Assembly (NCBI RefSeq): GCF_027579695.1
Contig: NC_083574.1
Coordinates: 44,780,559 to 44,844,558 of the forward strand
DNA from: Neoarius graeffei
Taxonomy: Eukaryota; Chordata; Actinopteri; Siluriformes; Ariidae
Direction of reading: 5' to 3'
Length of the DNA: 64,000 nucleotides
Positions within the stretch are counted from its first letter, which is position 1, and every line of letters starts with the position of its first letter. The position numbers and the translations under genes are program-made. Below the pieces are notes generated by a model. The model was not told the origin of the DNA, ran no database searches, and saw only the letters and a program-made list of their open reading frames with translations. Shown here one piece after another: positions 33,052 to 45,425 of the stretch.

Positions 33052-33369
33052 GTCAAAAGTCAAAGTCTTTCCCGTACCATGCCCTGGTCTTCCCAGGCAC
33101 TCTCCCAGGCCCTTAGGCGCATTGGGCAGTGCTGATCTCCATTTCCATAGCCCTCAACCTCTCACCTATACAGCTGGGGTTAGAATGGGGGGCTAGTCCT
33201 CTGGTAACCGCAAGTGTTTGACTCCCCACTCACATGTGTATTGTAGCATGCTTTGCCAGACGGCAGCAGGTACCATTTTTATGATGGTCTTTGGTATGAC
33301 TCGACTGCAAGTAGAACTCACGATCTCCCGTGCAAGAGGCGGACACGCTAACCACTAGGCCAACTCGTG
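33052..33369 (-). mobile_element. tRNA-derived SINE, family 3, antisense
   Basis: GTGAATTTTTAGA at 33039-33051 and 33370-33382 is the target duplication. The minus-strand head reads GTTGGCCTAGTGGTTAGCG with a degenerate B box (GATCGTGAGTTCTACTTG). The body includes GTATGACTC and CATAAAAATGGTACC, as in another common teleost SINE. Confidence 0.85.
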
Positions 33370-33382
33370 GTGAATTTTTAGA

Positions 33383-33749
33383 TTCCACCCATCCATTACC
33401 CGTAACCTCTTATCCTGTGCAGGGTCACAGGCAAGCTGGAGCCTATCCCAGCTGACTATGGGTGAGAGGCATGGGTACACCCTGGACAAGTCGCCAGATC
33501 ATGACAGGGCTGACACATAGAGACAAACAATCATTCACACTCACACCTACGGTCAATTTGGAGCCACCAATTAGCCTAACCTGCATGTCTTTGGACTGTG
33601 GGGGAAACCAGAGCACCCAGAGGAAACCCACACAGACACGTGAAGAACATGCAAACTCTACACAGAAAGGCCCCCGTTGGCCACTGGGCTTGAACCTGGA
33701 ACCTTCTTGCTGTGAGGCAACAGTGCTAACCACTACACCACGTGCTGCC
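33383..33749 (-). mobile_element. tRNA-derived SINE, family 1, antisense
   Basis: It abuts the family 3 SINE. The word TTTTTAGA recurs at about 33753-33761, so it probably used the same target site or the copied target sequence. The head is at the right (GCTAACCACTACACCACGTG). Confidence 0.8.
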
Positions 33750-33761
33750 CTGACTTTTTAG

Positions 33762-34620
33762 AGTAAACCCCATAATTAAGAGTTGACAATCAGTCACCAG
33801 AGAATCATCAAGCATACAGTCTAGCAGCTAGCCTTGAGCAGTTTTAAACATACCTTTGTTCAACTGAATTTGATACAGCAGGTGTGTTTGCCAGGTTTTA
33901 GCATAATTTCCAGCTCAACTATGCTTCAAGATCCACACAAAAGAACTGATAGTAACTCAAATAGTTCTTATCCTTTGCATAGGGAACAAGGTCACTGTGG
34001 TGCACAAACATTTCTGATCACACATTATCCACTCCATAATCCACTTTTACCTTGGCATTGTTCATGCAATTTTTAAAAAATTATTTCAAATTATTTGGTA
34101 TTAACCAAGATGACCACAGAGTATTTCTTTACTAGCACAATGCGCCATAAAAACTGTCACCCTGGCATTGACTGTCATGTCTGCTGCTGCTTATCCTCCA
34201 CTGAAAATCATCATCGAGTGAGTATGGGGCAGCATGAGTTCTGCCTCAATGGGCCTCTATTAGCACTGGTTGCAGTTGCCATTTTGGAGCACTAGATGCA
34301 ATACGAACTCAATAGTGCTAAAAGTAACAGTGAACATGCCGTTCCATGATTGCACAACATCCAGGAAGGTGAACAATGGAACATCGACATACATCTCAAA
34401 TAGGCAGCAGGATGTAAAAAGCATGGCATTGTGAATAAGGAACTTATGAAGATTAACATTTGTTGAACGGCTGATATAAATGCTGGAGCTCTGTACCACC
34501 TGCCCATATGGTTTAAGGTTCTCCTAACCATGTCAAAAGCTTGAGGTTGGTCCTAAATGATTATCTTTCTAAATTATTCTGTGATATGCATTGTGTAAAA
34601 TCCCATCTTAAACCTTCCAA
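33762..34620. other. No gene recognised
   Basis: Several short open frames occur here, including minus-strand frames at 34260-34531, but none has a recognisable domain. Confidence 0.45.
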
Positions 34621-34624
34621 TGTG

Positions 34625-35530
<906 letters not shown>

Positions 35531-35532
35531 TA

Positions 35533-36426
35533 GAACTGTAGTGTGAGGGGATAAACTTGCGTAAACTTAACCCTTAGTACATCACATGCGAAGGATTTGA
35601 AGTCACATTTACTCACGAGTCAGGTTCTGAAAGTCAGGATCACAGCTCAGGACTCTCAAATCTAAAGAGATTCTTGATTCTATTCAAAACAAACTTTGTA
35701 GTATAGAAGTTTGGTGACTGAAAGATAATACAGGAAAAATAAAAATTTGCTAAATCTGTCAATATCTGGGGTCTGTTACATTTTCAGTGTCAGCTGGGAT
35801 TAACGAATGTTTGATGTATGTCGTTTTGTAATTTGGACTTGGTTTAGGAAAATAGTGAAATGATCACGAGTGCCGTTGCCATGAATTTACAGGACATCTA
35901 ATCAGCAATCTCATCAATATTACCCCACACCTGCTGGCCATCTTATCCTGTAAGCATTGGATGGGAAGTCTATTCCGTGACCTTTTACAGCACTGATTAT
36001 AAGAGACAATGACGTGGTGAGATCAGGAGACAGGATTAACCTCACTTAGGTCAGCACCTGGATGTTTTTATAATATTCCCTGAATGTGAAATGATAAAAA
36101 ATATTCAAGGAATATGAAACATCCATAGATACATGCATACTGTAAACCCCTGAGTAGTAACTGTTGTTTGTACAACAGCATATTGCGCCAAAAATGAAGA
36201 CAAAAGAGTTTTCTTCAAATGGGAACCACTTACAATCTAAATGATTCATGTGAAATGTGACTAGTGCACTGTGTAGACAGAAATATTCTTGAATTAAAGC
36301 CAGACTTTAAATTGAGTTTTATTGTTTGATGTCAAATCCAGTGTGCTGGATTGAGCCAAAACAACATTAATTCTGTCTAATTATTTATAGACTGGAGTGT
36401 ACACAGACATCGGCCCGTCTACAAGT
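35533..36426. other. No gene recognised
   Basis: Unassigned AT-rich DNA downstream of kcng4. Nothing conserved was noticed. Confidence 0.5.
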
Positions 36427-36461
<35 letters not shown>

Positions 36462-36475
36462 CTTTCTGAAAAAAC

Positions 36476-36518
<43 letters not shown>
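36427..36518. repeat. Facing (AC)n and (TG)n tracts
   Basis: About 17 AC units (36427-36460) are followed by a 17-base spacer and about 20 TG units (36478-36518). The two tracts are complementary and could form a hairpin. Translations across them (poly Thr-His or Val-Cys) are not proteins. Confidence 0.95.
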
Positions 36519-36779
36519 TACTGAGGACCAAATGTCCCCACAAGGATAGTAAAATCTGACAATTTTGACCTTGTGACGACATTTGGATGGTCCCCACAAG
36601 GAAATTGCTGTTGAGTTTTTTTTTAAAACTAAAATTTAAAAAACAGAACAAAACAAAAAAGCCAAAAAGTTTCCTCTTCATTACCGAGGTTAAGGTTCGG
36701 GTTAGGTTTTGGTGCAGGCACAGCATTAATTAACTGCAATAAGAATGATGTCAGTGGAAGGTCCTCACAAGGATAGTGA

Positions 36780-36815
<36 letters not shown>
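36519..36815. repeat. Dispersed repeat with second (TG)n
   Basis: TTACTGAGGACCAAATGTCC, then CCACAAGGATAGTAAAA, and GGTTAAGGTTCGGGTTAGG form a known teleost microsatellite-associated repeat. A second (GT)n lies at about 36787-36815. CACAAGGATAGT recurs at 36767. Confidence 0.6.
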
Positions 36816-36819
<4 letters not shown>

Positions 36820-36964
36820 CACACAAACCAAGCATATGTAAATTGTTTGAATGTTTGCGCATCTGTAATGTTTTGAACATTTGACAGAGCAGATTAAAAG
36901 GCTTTCGGCGAACCAAATGAAAGATGAAAACAGCACAGGCAAAGTGCTGGGATAACTACAGTCT

Positions 36965-37523
36965 TTTATTTGGATCCTTTATGGGCCAGTCACTGCTGTC
37001 TGTTCAAAATGCTACAAAGGAACAGCAAGACTAAATGTGCTTAGAATATAGTTCTTTCTTGACAATATAAATGCAGTCATTATCATACTAAATCTCGATC
37101 GAACGGATATAATGTGCTAGATTGTGTCGATTTTAATTGGCTTAAACTGAAGGAAGAAAGAGCTCACAAATGATACAAGGAATCAAAAATGATCTAGGAT
37201 ACTATTTTTACAGCATGACAAAGCCACGGCCATGACAAACTGGGATGATAAAAATCATCTGCGTGGTTTAATAGGCTCAAGAGCGATTATTAAATCTGAA
37301 AAAGGTGTTCGATTTCGAGCAAGCTGAATATGAAAACTGTAGTATTTCAATTAGAACTAGTCAGCTGATGGCTGATGGAAGACAAAATAGGCTGATTCAC
37401 ATAGTGAAAGTCTCTATGGCATTGTGGTTTTTTTTTCAGGTCCTTATGTCCTTTCCTTCATCTGAAAGGTTAGAAGATCAGGAACCACTACAAAGTCCAC
37501 ACTGTCAATAGTGTCAGTAGTCT
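36965..37523 (-). other. kcng4: Probable kcng4 3' untranslated region with polyadenylation signal
   Basis: The stop codon TAG is at 37524-37526. On the minus strand AATAAA occurs at 36965-36970, about 555 bp downstream, and could end the transcript. No coding pattern is seen between. Placement of the 3' end is inferred. Confidence 0.45.
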
Positions 37524-38399
37524 CTACAAAGGTCCTACCGGTAACGGATGTCTGTTATTCCCTGATGAATCTCCACTGTTTGCTAATAGAGACACACCAT
37601 CAGTGGATCCAGTCTTTTCAGAATCTGGATGTAGAGCCAGTATAGGTGGAGGATGATCCCCACTTCTTTCTGGCTCCTCTCCGAGTCTGTCCACAGCCGA
37701 AGCTGCGGCTATAGCGCACTCCTCCTTCATGATGCGCTGATGCTCGTGTTTGAGCTCCTGGTAGGAGCGGGAGAACATATGGAAGATGGAGGTGGCAGGG
37801 AAAGCCATGATAAGAATGCCACTCAGGATGCTGCTGAGTGCCACCACCTGACCAGGTATGCTCCGTGGCACCATGTCACCATAGCCCACTGTCGTCATGG
37901 AGATAATGGCCCACCAGTAGGAGGCAGGGATGCTGCTGAAGTCCTGCTCGCCGCTTAGTTCACTCTCAGCCAGGTGCACAAGTGGTGAGAAGAGTGTCAC
38001 GGCTACACATAAGAAAAGAAGCAGAAGGCCAAACTCACGTGTGCTTCGGCGCACTGTCAGTCCCAGAGTCTGCAGGCCCAGTGAGTGCCGCGCTAGCCGC
38101 ATGACGTATAAGATGCGCAGTGCTCGCAGGATTCGCAGCACCAAGCCCAGCTTATCCAGGTATCCCTTGCCTGTGGATGAGCGTTCTTGATCTAACCCCA
38201 CCTCTTCATTTTTGTCATCCACAGCCAGAGACACATAGTAGGGCAAGATGGCCATGGCATCGATAATATTGAGCGGTCCACGTAGGAACTCCAGCTTGCT
38301 GCGTGCCTGCAGGAAGCGTAACACAAACTCCAGCGAAAACCACGCCACGCACACGGTCTCCACGATGAACATGTAGTAGCATTTCTGAGTGCAGTCACC
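37524..38399 (-). CDS. kcng4: Kv6.4-type voltage-gated potassium channel subunit, last coding exon
   Basis: This exon encodes 291 residues of a silent Kv subunit that assembles with Kv2 channels in the plasma membrane and shifts their gating. The acceptor is CTTTCCTTTTTCAG (minus strand, ending at 38400), and the exon opens in frame with GDCTQKCYY. In order it has S2 (FIVETVCVAWFSLEFVLRF), S3 (GPLNIIDAMAILPYYVSL), S4 with regularly spaced arginines (LRILRALRILYVMRLAR), S5, the pore with TTVGYGD, and S6 (SSILSGILIMAFPATSIF). S6 has PAT where Kv1-Kv4 have PxP, as expected for Kv6. GPLNIID and LIMAFPATSIF favour KCNG4 over KCNG1-3. The T1 domain and S1 must lie in an upstream exon not seen here. 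Confidence 0.92.
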   Translation of the reverse strand, partial: GDCTQKCYYMFIVETVCVAWFSLEFVLRFLQARSKLEFLRGPLNIIDAMAILPYYVSLAVDDKNEEVGLDQERSSTGKGYLDKLGLVLRILRALRILYVMRLARHSLGLQTLGLTVRRSTREFGLLLLFLCVAVTLFSPLVHLAESELSGEQDFSSIPASYWWAIISMTTVGYGDMVPRSIPGQVVALSSILSGILIMAFPATSIFHMFSRSYQELKHEHQRIMKEECAIAAASAVDRLGEEPERSGDHPPPILALHPDSEKTGSTDGVSLLANSGDSSGNNRHPLPVGPL

Positions 38400-38462
38400 C
38401 TGAAAAAGGAAAGAAAGAAATAACTTTATTTCTTACTATTAATTAAACCTCACCTAAATATA
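38400..38462 (-). promoter_or_regulatory. kcng4: kcng4 splice acceptor region between exon and a Tc1 insertion
   Basis: A pyrimidine-rich tract (TTTCTTTCTTTCCTTTTTCAG split across 38400-38420) precedes the exon. Only about 62 bp of intron lie between the exon and the Tc1 end at 38463. Any branch point must be in this short interval (for example within TTTAATTAATAG) or inside the transposon. Confidence 0.75.
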
Positions 38463-40064
38463 CAGTGGTGCTTGAAAGTTTGTGAACCCTTTCGAATTTT
38501 CTATATTTCTGCATAAATATGACCTAAAACATCATCAGATTTTCATACAAATCTTAAAAGTAGATAAAGAGAACCCAGTTAAACAAATGAGACAAAAATA
38601 TTATACTTGGTCATTTATTTATTGAGGAAAATGATCCAATATTACATATCTGTGAGTGGCAAAAGTATGTGAACCTCTAAGATAAGCAGTTAATTTGAAG
38701 GTGAAATTAGAGTCAGGTGTTTTCAATCAATGGGATGACAATCAGGTGTGAGTGGGCACCCTGTTTTATTTAAAGAACAGGGATCTATCAAAGTCTGATC
38801 TTCACAACACGTTTGTGGAACTGTATCATGGCACAAACAAAGGAGATTTCTGAGGACCTCAGAAAAAGCCTTGTTGATGCTCATCAGGCTGGAAAAGGTT
38901 ACAAAACCATCTCTAAAGAGTTTGGACTCCACCAATCCACAGACAGATTGCGTACAAATGGAGGAAATTCAAGACCATTGTTACCCTCACCAGGAGTGGT
39001 CGACCAACAAAGATCACTCCAAGAGCAAGGTGTGTAATAGTCGCCGAGGTCACAAAGGACCCCAGGGTAACTTCTAAGCAACTGAAGGCCTCTCTCACAT
39101 TGGCTAATGTTAATGTTCATGAGTCCACCATCAGGAGAACACTGAACAACAATGGTGTGCATGGCAGGGTTGCAAGGAGAAAGCCACTGCTCTTCAAAAA
39201 GAACATTGCTGCTCATCTGCAGTTTGCTAAAGATCATGTGGACAAGCCAGAAGGCTATTGAAAAATGTTTTGTGGACGGATGAGAAATACTAGAATGTTT
39301 TGGTTTAAATAAGAAGCATTATGTTTGGCGAAAGGAAAACACTGCATTTCAGCATAAGAACCTTATCCCATCTGTGAAACATGGTGGTGGTAGTATCATG
39401 GTTTGGGCCTGTTTTGCTGCATCTGGGCCAGGACGGCTTGCCATCATTGATGGAACAATGAAGTCGGAATTATACCAGCGAATTCTAAAGGAAAATGTCA
39501 GGACATCTGTCCGTGAAATGAATCTCAAGAGAAGGTGGGTCATGCAGCAAGACAATGACCCTAAGCACACAAGTCGTTCTACCAAAGAATGGTTAAAGAA
39601 GAATAAAGTTAATGTTTTGGAATGGCCAAGTCAAAGTCCTGACCTTAATCCAATCGAAATGTTGTGGAAGGACCTGAAGCGAGCAGTTCATGTGAGGAAA
39701 CCCACCAACATCCCAGAGTTGAAGCTGTTCTGTATGGAGGAATGGGCTAAAATTCTTCCAAGCCGGTGTGCAGGACTGATCAACAGTTACCGGAAACGTT
39801 TAGTTGCAGTTATTGCTGCACAAGGGGGTCACAGCAGATACTGAAAGCAAAGGTTCACATACTTTTGCCACTCACAGATATGTAATATTGGATCATTTTC
39901 CTCAATAAATAAATGACCAAGTATAATATTTTTGTCTCATTTGTTTAACTGGGTTCTCTTTATCTACTTTTAGGACTTGTGTGAAAATCTGATGATGTTT
40001 TAGGTCATATTTATGCAGAAATATAGAAAATTCTAAAGGATTCACAAACTTTCAAGCACCACTG
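38463..40064 (+). mobile_element. Tc1 element (family B), copy 2, in the kcng4 intron
   Basis: Termini CAGTGGTGCTTGAAAGTTTG (left) and the complement (right), TA at 38461-38462 and 40065-40066. Same family as 27241-28848, opposite orientation. Its transposase is antisense to kcng4. Confidence 0.92.
38828..39844 (+). pseudogene. Tc1 family B transposase, frameshifted
   Basis: The start MAQTKEISEDLRKS at 38828 is intact. A 4-bp deletion near 38940, within GLHQST, shifts the frame. A second lesion near 39260-39300 destroys the first catalytic Asp context (the TGG-ACG-GAT-GAG region is present but off frame and followed by a stop). From 39374 the last 156 residues are intact, with Asp in QQDNDPKH and Glu in LNPIEMLW. 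Confidence 0.88.
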
Positions 40065-40066
40065 TA

Positions 40067-40842
40067 ATTAATTGGGTTAATCTGACCACAAAGGTCCACT
40101 GAATTGAATGTGAATTAGCAAGAGCAGGCAAGGAGAGATAACATTTACACAACACGAGGATGTGTCACTGAGAGAAATAGTGGCGAGATAAGATGAGGGG
40201 TGAGATAGACATCAAATCGTTAAAGAAATGCCTTTGTTTCCTTTCGGTATTGAAGTCATTCAAACGATAAGTCTAGTAGAATCAATTAATTATCCTGGGT
40301 CAAAGGTATATCCGCTTTACTGTGGGAGAGAACACAGAAGAAAAACAGATTACTGGGCCCTCCAACTTCCCTTTCCTGAGAAAGCCAGGTTAACACTGAT
40401 ATGATTCAATCAGTCTTTCCGCTCTCATCTTTTGTTCCTTTTCTCTCTCACATGCCTCCTTTTCTATTCAGTTCAGTTTAATTTTCTCATCTTTCTCTGC
40501 AACACTTCAGAAGTGAATGTGATAACGATAAGAAGGACTTGCGTGAAAGAAGACTTGCACCTTCCCTAATGCTCATAGTCAATTTCACTGTGTTAATGCA
40601 CTTAAAGTGACCTTATCTCCATGACTGCTGTTTCAAGAAATATCAATGACATCTCATTCCGCCCATGAGAATAAATCAACTACTGCTTCAATCACCATGG
40701 TGACTACATGCATGTCCTTGTCCTTTACAAAAAGGACAAAATCTTCAGAAAATGAAAAACGGATTAGGGATGGGAAAAACAATTTATTCCTGAGATGTTT
40801 TGTGATTTAATATTCTGCACAAAAATGTAATATTTATGTTAA
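40067..40842. other. kcng4 intron, no feature recognised
   Basis: Presumed intron sequence. No splice-flanked coding exon similar to a T1 domain was found. Confidence 0.5.
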
Positions 40843-41250
40843 TACACTCACAGAACGCTTTATTAGGAACTCCTGTACACTTCTCATTCATGCAATTATC
40901 TAATCAGATAATCATATGGCAGCAATGCGGAAAATAAAATCATGCCGATTCGGCCCAGGAGCTTCAGGTAATGTTCAAATCAACCATCAGAATAGGGAAA
41001 AAACTGTGATCTCATTGTTTTTGACAGTGGAATTATTGTTAGTGCCAGGCAGGCTGGTTTGAGTATTTCTGTAACTGCTGATCTCCTGGGATTTTTACAC
41101 ACAATAGTCTCTAGAGTTTCCTCAGAATGGTGCAATAAAGAAGAAACATCCAGCGAGCAAAGGTTCTGCAGATGGAAAGGCCTTGTTGAGGTCAATGGGG
41201 AATGGCTCAACTGGGTCAAGCTGACAGAAAGGCTATGATAACTCAGATAA

Positions 41251-41546
41251 CCTTCTTCTTCTTCACCCTTCCAGTGTGTTCTGGGTTGGGTACCTTTCCT
41301 AGGGTTTCTTGGCTAAGTGAGTACAGTCAGCTAGCCACTCCTCTGCTGCTGGTCATGGACAATTTAGAGTAGCCACTAGTTAGCCTAACTGCATGTCTTT
41401 GGACTGTGGGAGAAACCAGAGCAAACCCATGCAGAGAACATACAAACTCTACACAGAAAAGCCCCTTGACAGCTGTGAGGTTCGAACCTAGAACCTTCTT
41501 GCTGTGAAGCAACAGTGATAACCACTGCACTACCGTGCCACCCTCG
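41251..41546 (-). mobile_element. SINE family 1 relative, antisense, truncated
   Basis: CTCAGATAA at 41242-41250 and 41547-41555 is the target duplication. The minus-strand tRNA head and core are present (AGGTTCTAGGTTCGAACCTC; CAAAGACATGCAG). The tail part near 41251-41330 differs from family 1. Confidence 0.75.
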
Positions 41547-41792
41547 CTCAGATAATCACTGTGTACAACTGTTGTGAGCAGAAAAGCATCTCAGAATGTA
41601 CAGTACAATACATCGAATCTTGAGGCAGATGGGCTACAGCAGCACAAAACTGCATCAGGTTACACTTCTATCAACCAAGAACAGAAAGCTGAGGCTGCAC
41701 TAGGCAAAGTTTCACCAAAACTGTTGAAGATGAAAACAGGAAAAATGCAGCCTAGTCTGATGAATCTTAATTTCTGCTGAGGCACACAGATG

Positions 41793-42471
41793 CAGGCATG
41801 TGATTGGCAAAGGATCAAAAAGCAAGAAATTATACAAAGCATAGAGCACGGCACAGCAATAACACCCCTTACCACCTCCCAACACACACACACGACTCGA
41901 AGATTTGCTCTCATTATCTTCTGTATTGGGACATGTGCACATTTGTGTATGTGATTATGCGGCTCAGAACACAGCTGCCTGCAGCCTACACTGCAACAAG
42001 CAGTTCAAAGTTATTATTCTAACATTACATTTATTGCGTCACCAATCCTTGGCCCAGCAGAAATTCTCCGGGTTCTCCTGATTAGCCACTCCAGGACTGC
42101 ATATCTGAATCATCTGCTCTGAAACTGCAATCTTCTTGTCAACTGACGATGTAGTCTACCACTGACATATGAGCGTGACTGGGGTACACAAGTGCATTAG
42201 TGTGGAAGGGGAGGGGGTGGAGGTTTTTGCACTGTCCTTAAAACGTGTGGAATTGGTTATGTTTATCTCAACCTGAATGCAAACAAACATCATTGGAAAT
42301 ACTGTACTTGGAAAGGAAAGAAATCTTTCAAGGACTTCAGCCTATAGATATAGCAGCTCATCTTCCCCCCTCAAAAAAAATCTGTTTACGAATCTGCACG
42401 ATTCTCATGGGTCACATTTTCAGGTTGGAAAATCCTGAATTCTGGATTAATACGGAAGAATCACATCCCTG
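41793..42471. mobile_element. hAT-like non-autonomous element with 6-bp duplication
   Basis: CAGATG at 41787-41792 and 42472-42477 is an exact 6-bp duplication. The ends CAGGCATGTGATT and AATCACATCCCTG are inverted with one mismatch. The ends match those of 10652-11826, so these are two members of one family, though the interiors differ. No transposase. Confidence 0.8.
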
Positions 42472-42647
42472 CAGATGGTAGAGTCAGAATTTGTCATCAA
42501 CAGCATGAATCCATGGACCCAACTTGCCTTGTGTCAACAGGCTGGTGGAGGTGGTGTAATGGTGTGGGGAATGTTTTCTTGGCACACTTTGGGCCCATTA
42601 ATACCAATCATTGCTTGAAAGCCATAGACTATTTGAGTATTCACATC

Positions 42648-43881
42648 CAGAGGTGGACAGTAATGAAGTACATTTATGGAGTATTGTACTTAAGTACACT
42701 TTTTAAGTATCTGTACTTTACTCGAGTATTATTTTTTTGGAAACTTATGACTTTAACTTCACTACATTTGAAAGACAAATATTGTACTTTTCACTCCATT
42801 ACATTTCTATCAAGGTCCTCGTTACTCATTACTGAGCTTTGAAAGTGGATGTTTTTTCTTTTCTTTTCTAAAATGTGATTGGTTTATTCGCAGGTGACAC
42901 TGAGACAGCCTATCAGTAATCACTAGGGTCACGTCACGTCACGTCACGTCCATAGACTGTATAAAATGAAGTTCAATGATTTCTCAGCAGCATTATTTGA
43001 ACACGATCAGTTGATGGCAAAATGGAAGGAGGTGGTTCTTCTGGGGAACACACGCACTCATGGCTATAGCTAGAACCCATGTTTCAGTTTTCTGTACGGA
43101 GTAAAGATTTGTTGCATTTTAAATGTTTGCTTTCCTTGCCTAAAACAAACCACATCACAGCCTACAAAAAATCGCCATCCAACCTGCGGAAGCATATTGA
43201 GGTATGTAAATGTTTTATTCCAAGAAAAAGCTTGCAATGAAGTTGTCTGTGCTTTTAGAGCTAGCGATAACACTACAATAGCTATGCAGTCTGGTTAGTC
43301 AAATGACTTTCTATGGATTTGCCCACCAAGTTGCCATAGCCTTGTCCACGGCAAATGTTAACATGTAGCTAGTTAATTTGGACACTGTTAGTTAGCATGT
43401 AAAAACGGAGTTATGCTAACATGAATAACGTTAACTTATCTGAAGTCCTTTCAGAAATGTTTTAGCATAATCTTGCCAAATAAACAGAATGTAGAAATCG
43501 TTCTTTTCTAGTAACATTAGCTACCCAATATGATTTCAAGTTTGAAAAGAGTTTGCTAGCATGTCAGGTGGAGCTTCACTGACTAGCTAGCTTAATGTTA
43601 AACCACCATGATGCACAGCATGCGTTCATGTTGTAAATTGAGTAAATCCAGTCGGTTGCTTCAGAGGCATTAGGTTTTGTAAGCATTGTGGCAATTATAC
43701 AACAATGCGTTGACAGAAAATGTACTTTAAATACTTAATTTTTTTTAAAAGCAAGTACTTCAGTACTTTAACTTAAGTAAAATTTTGACTGTACAACTTT
43801 CACTTGTATTGGAGTAACATTTGACCAGTGGGATCTGTACTTTGATTTAAGTACTGAAGTTGGGTACTTTGTCCACCGCTG
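42648..43881. mobile_element. hAT non-autonomous element, CAGAGGTGGACAG termini
   Basis: TTCACATC at 42640-42647 and 43882-43889 is an exact 8-bp duplication. The ends CAGAGGTGGACAGTAATGAA and ...TACTTTGTCCACCGCTG are inverted. AGTACTTAAGTAC-type words cluster at both sides. A GTCAC run is at about 42928-42950. No transposase. Confidence 0.9.
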
Positions 43882-44344
43882 TTCACATCCCTTCATGGCC
43901 ACAATTTACCATCTTCTAGTGACTACTTTCAACATGATAATGCACCATGTCACAAAGCAAAAGTCATCTCAAACTGGTTTGATGAACATGACAGTCAGTG
44001 CGTTTACATGCACATAGAGAAAATCGAATTTCTGCCGTAGCTCGACTGAAATCGAAGTTCTAAATGCCATGTAAACACCTTAGCTCGGCTGAAATCGAAC
44101 CGAACTGGATTTCTCGTAATCGAGCTATGCGACCTAGATTATGCGACTGTAGCCGAGCTACTTAGTGCATGTAAACCCTATAGAGCTACGTAGTCGAGCT
44201 ACTTACTTCAGCACTGCCCCTTCCGGAAGTGACGAGACCACAAGCGGGAAACACAACAGCCTCGGTTGGCATGACAACAGTAGTAGAAACGTGCACTTCT
44301 GGAACAATGAGGAGATAGAGTTCATGCTCATTCAGCTTAAGGAG

Positions 44345-44348
<4 letters not shown>

Positions 44349-44402
<54 letters not shown>
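44349..44402. repeat. (AT)n microsatellite
   Basis: About 27 uninterrupted AT units. The Ile-Tyr translation is meaningless. Confidence 0.97.
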
Positions 44403-44404
<2 letters not shown>

Positions 44405-44414
44405 ATGTTGCTGT

Positions 44415-45425
44415 CAGTGCTTAATTTGTGAAGTGGGAGGTCCCGGAACGCAGGAGGTGGGTGGGTCCGGCGACTCAAAAAAAAAAAGGCGGGGGGTGGT
44501 TTACTATAACTTTACGCACACACGCCTATTGTGTGTGTAAAAGAAAAATTATAATATCAGACATTATGATCTTAGAAAACGCTTTAGTGACGAACAGTTA
44601 CAGACAGTAATATGTTGTGATATTATGTTATAAAATATTATTTTTTATTAGGTTATATATTAAATTATATATTAAATTAATCTTCTAAAATAACAGACTG
44701 TACTCATATCACAACCGGTTTATTTCACCATTGGAGATCAGATCACACAAGACATGAGTTAAATGACTCATTTTAAGGATTTAAGTAGGGTATTTAAAAG
44801 CAGTGCCAGCAAGACTTTGTGGCTCAGGTTGATAAGGTGCCATACCATAAATCCGGGTACCCGGGTTTGATTCCAACCTGCGGTCATTTTCCGAGCCCTC
44901 CCTGTTTTTTTCCTGTCTCTACACTGTCCTATCCAATAAAGGTGGAAAAAGCCCAAAAAAGAGAATAATTTAAAAGCAGTGCCAGCAAACATAAGTGCAA
45001 TCAATTCAAGTAATAGTTAAGAAATAAAGGGTTTACAAAACAAGTTGGAGAATTCATTTTAAAAATTTTAGTAAGCTTTCTTGTTTTTTTGCCATTTTTT
45101 CCACAGCGCAAGCTAACGGCTACAAAAAACCCGGTGTTCTATTGAGCGGAAGTATACACCCCCCCTCCCTCTTCCCCTTTCGCATAGATTTTGTGGATAC
45201 CATAGGAGAGAAATCAACAACAGATATCAAAACCGAACACTAAACACATTTTTATTTACTTATTTAATTTATTGTTTGATTTTTTTCCCTTTGTGATGGT
45301 CACGGAGGTGATCTGATCCATTTAAATAGTTGCCGGAACACCGAATGAAATGAAAATAGTTGCCGGATCCGACAACGGAGGTTACGGATCTTGTTCCGTC
45401 ATGTTCCGGCTCAAATTAAGCCCTG
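44415..45425. mobile_element. hAT element, CAGTGCTTAATTTG termini, with nested SINE
   Basis: GTTGCTGT at 44407-44414 and 45426-45433 is an exact 8-bp duplication. The ends CAGTGCTTAATTTG and CAAATTAAGCCCTG are inverted with one or two mismatches. GGAACG/CGTTCC-type words occur near both ends. A tRNA SINE sits at 44813-44967. No transposase. Confidence 0.88.
44813..44967 (+). mobile_element. tRNA-derived SINE, family 4, with 21-bp target duplication
   Basis: The 21-bp repeat TTTAAAAGCAGTGCCAGCAA (plus one leading A) lies at 44792-44812 and 44968-44988. The head has A box TGGCTCAGGTTG and B box GGTTTGATTCC. The short body includes CTGTCTCTACACTGTCC. Its relative is at 50902-51052. Confidence 0.92.

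Noticed and set aside
36381-36916. Frames with poly Thr-His or Val-Cys
   Set aside because: They are translations of CA/TG microsatellites.
37524-38399. Assignment to KCNG1, KCNG2 or KCNG3
   Set aside because: KCNG3 differs strongly around S6; KCNG1 and KCNG2 carry LLMAFPVTSIF, whereas this exon has LIMAFPATSIF and GPLNIID as in KCNG4.
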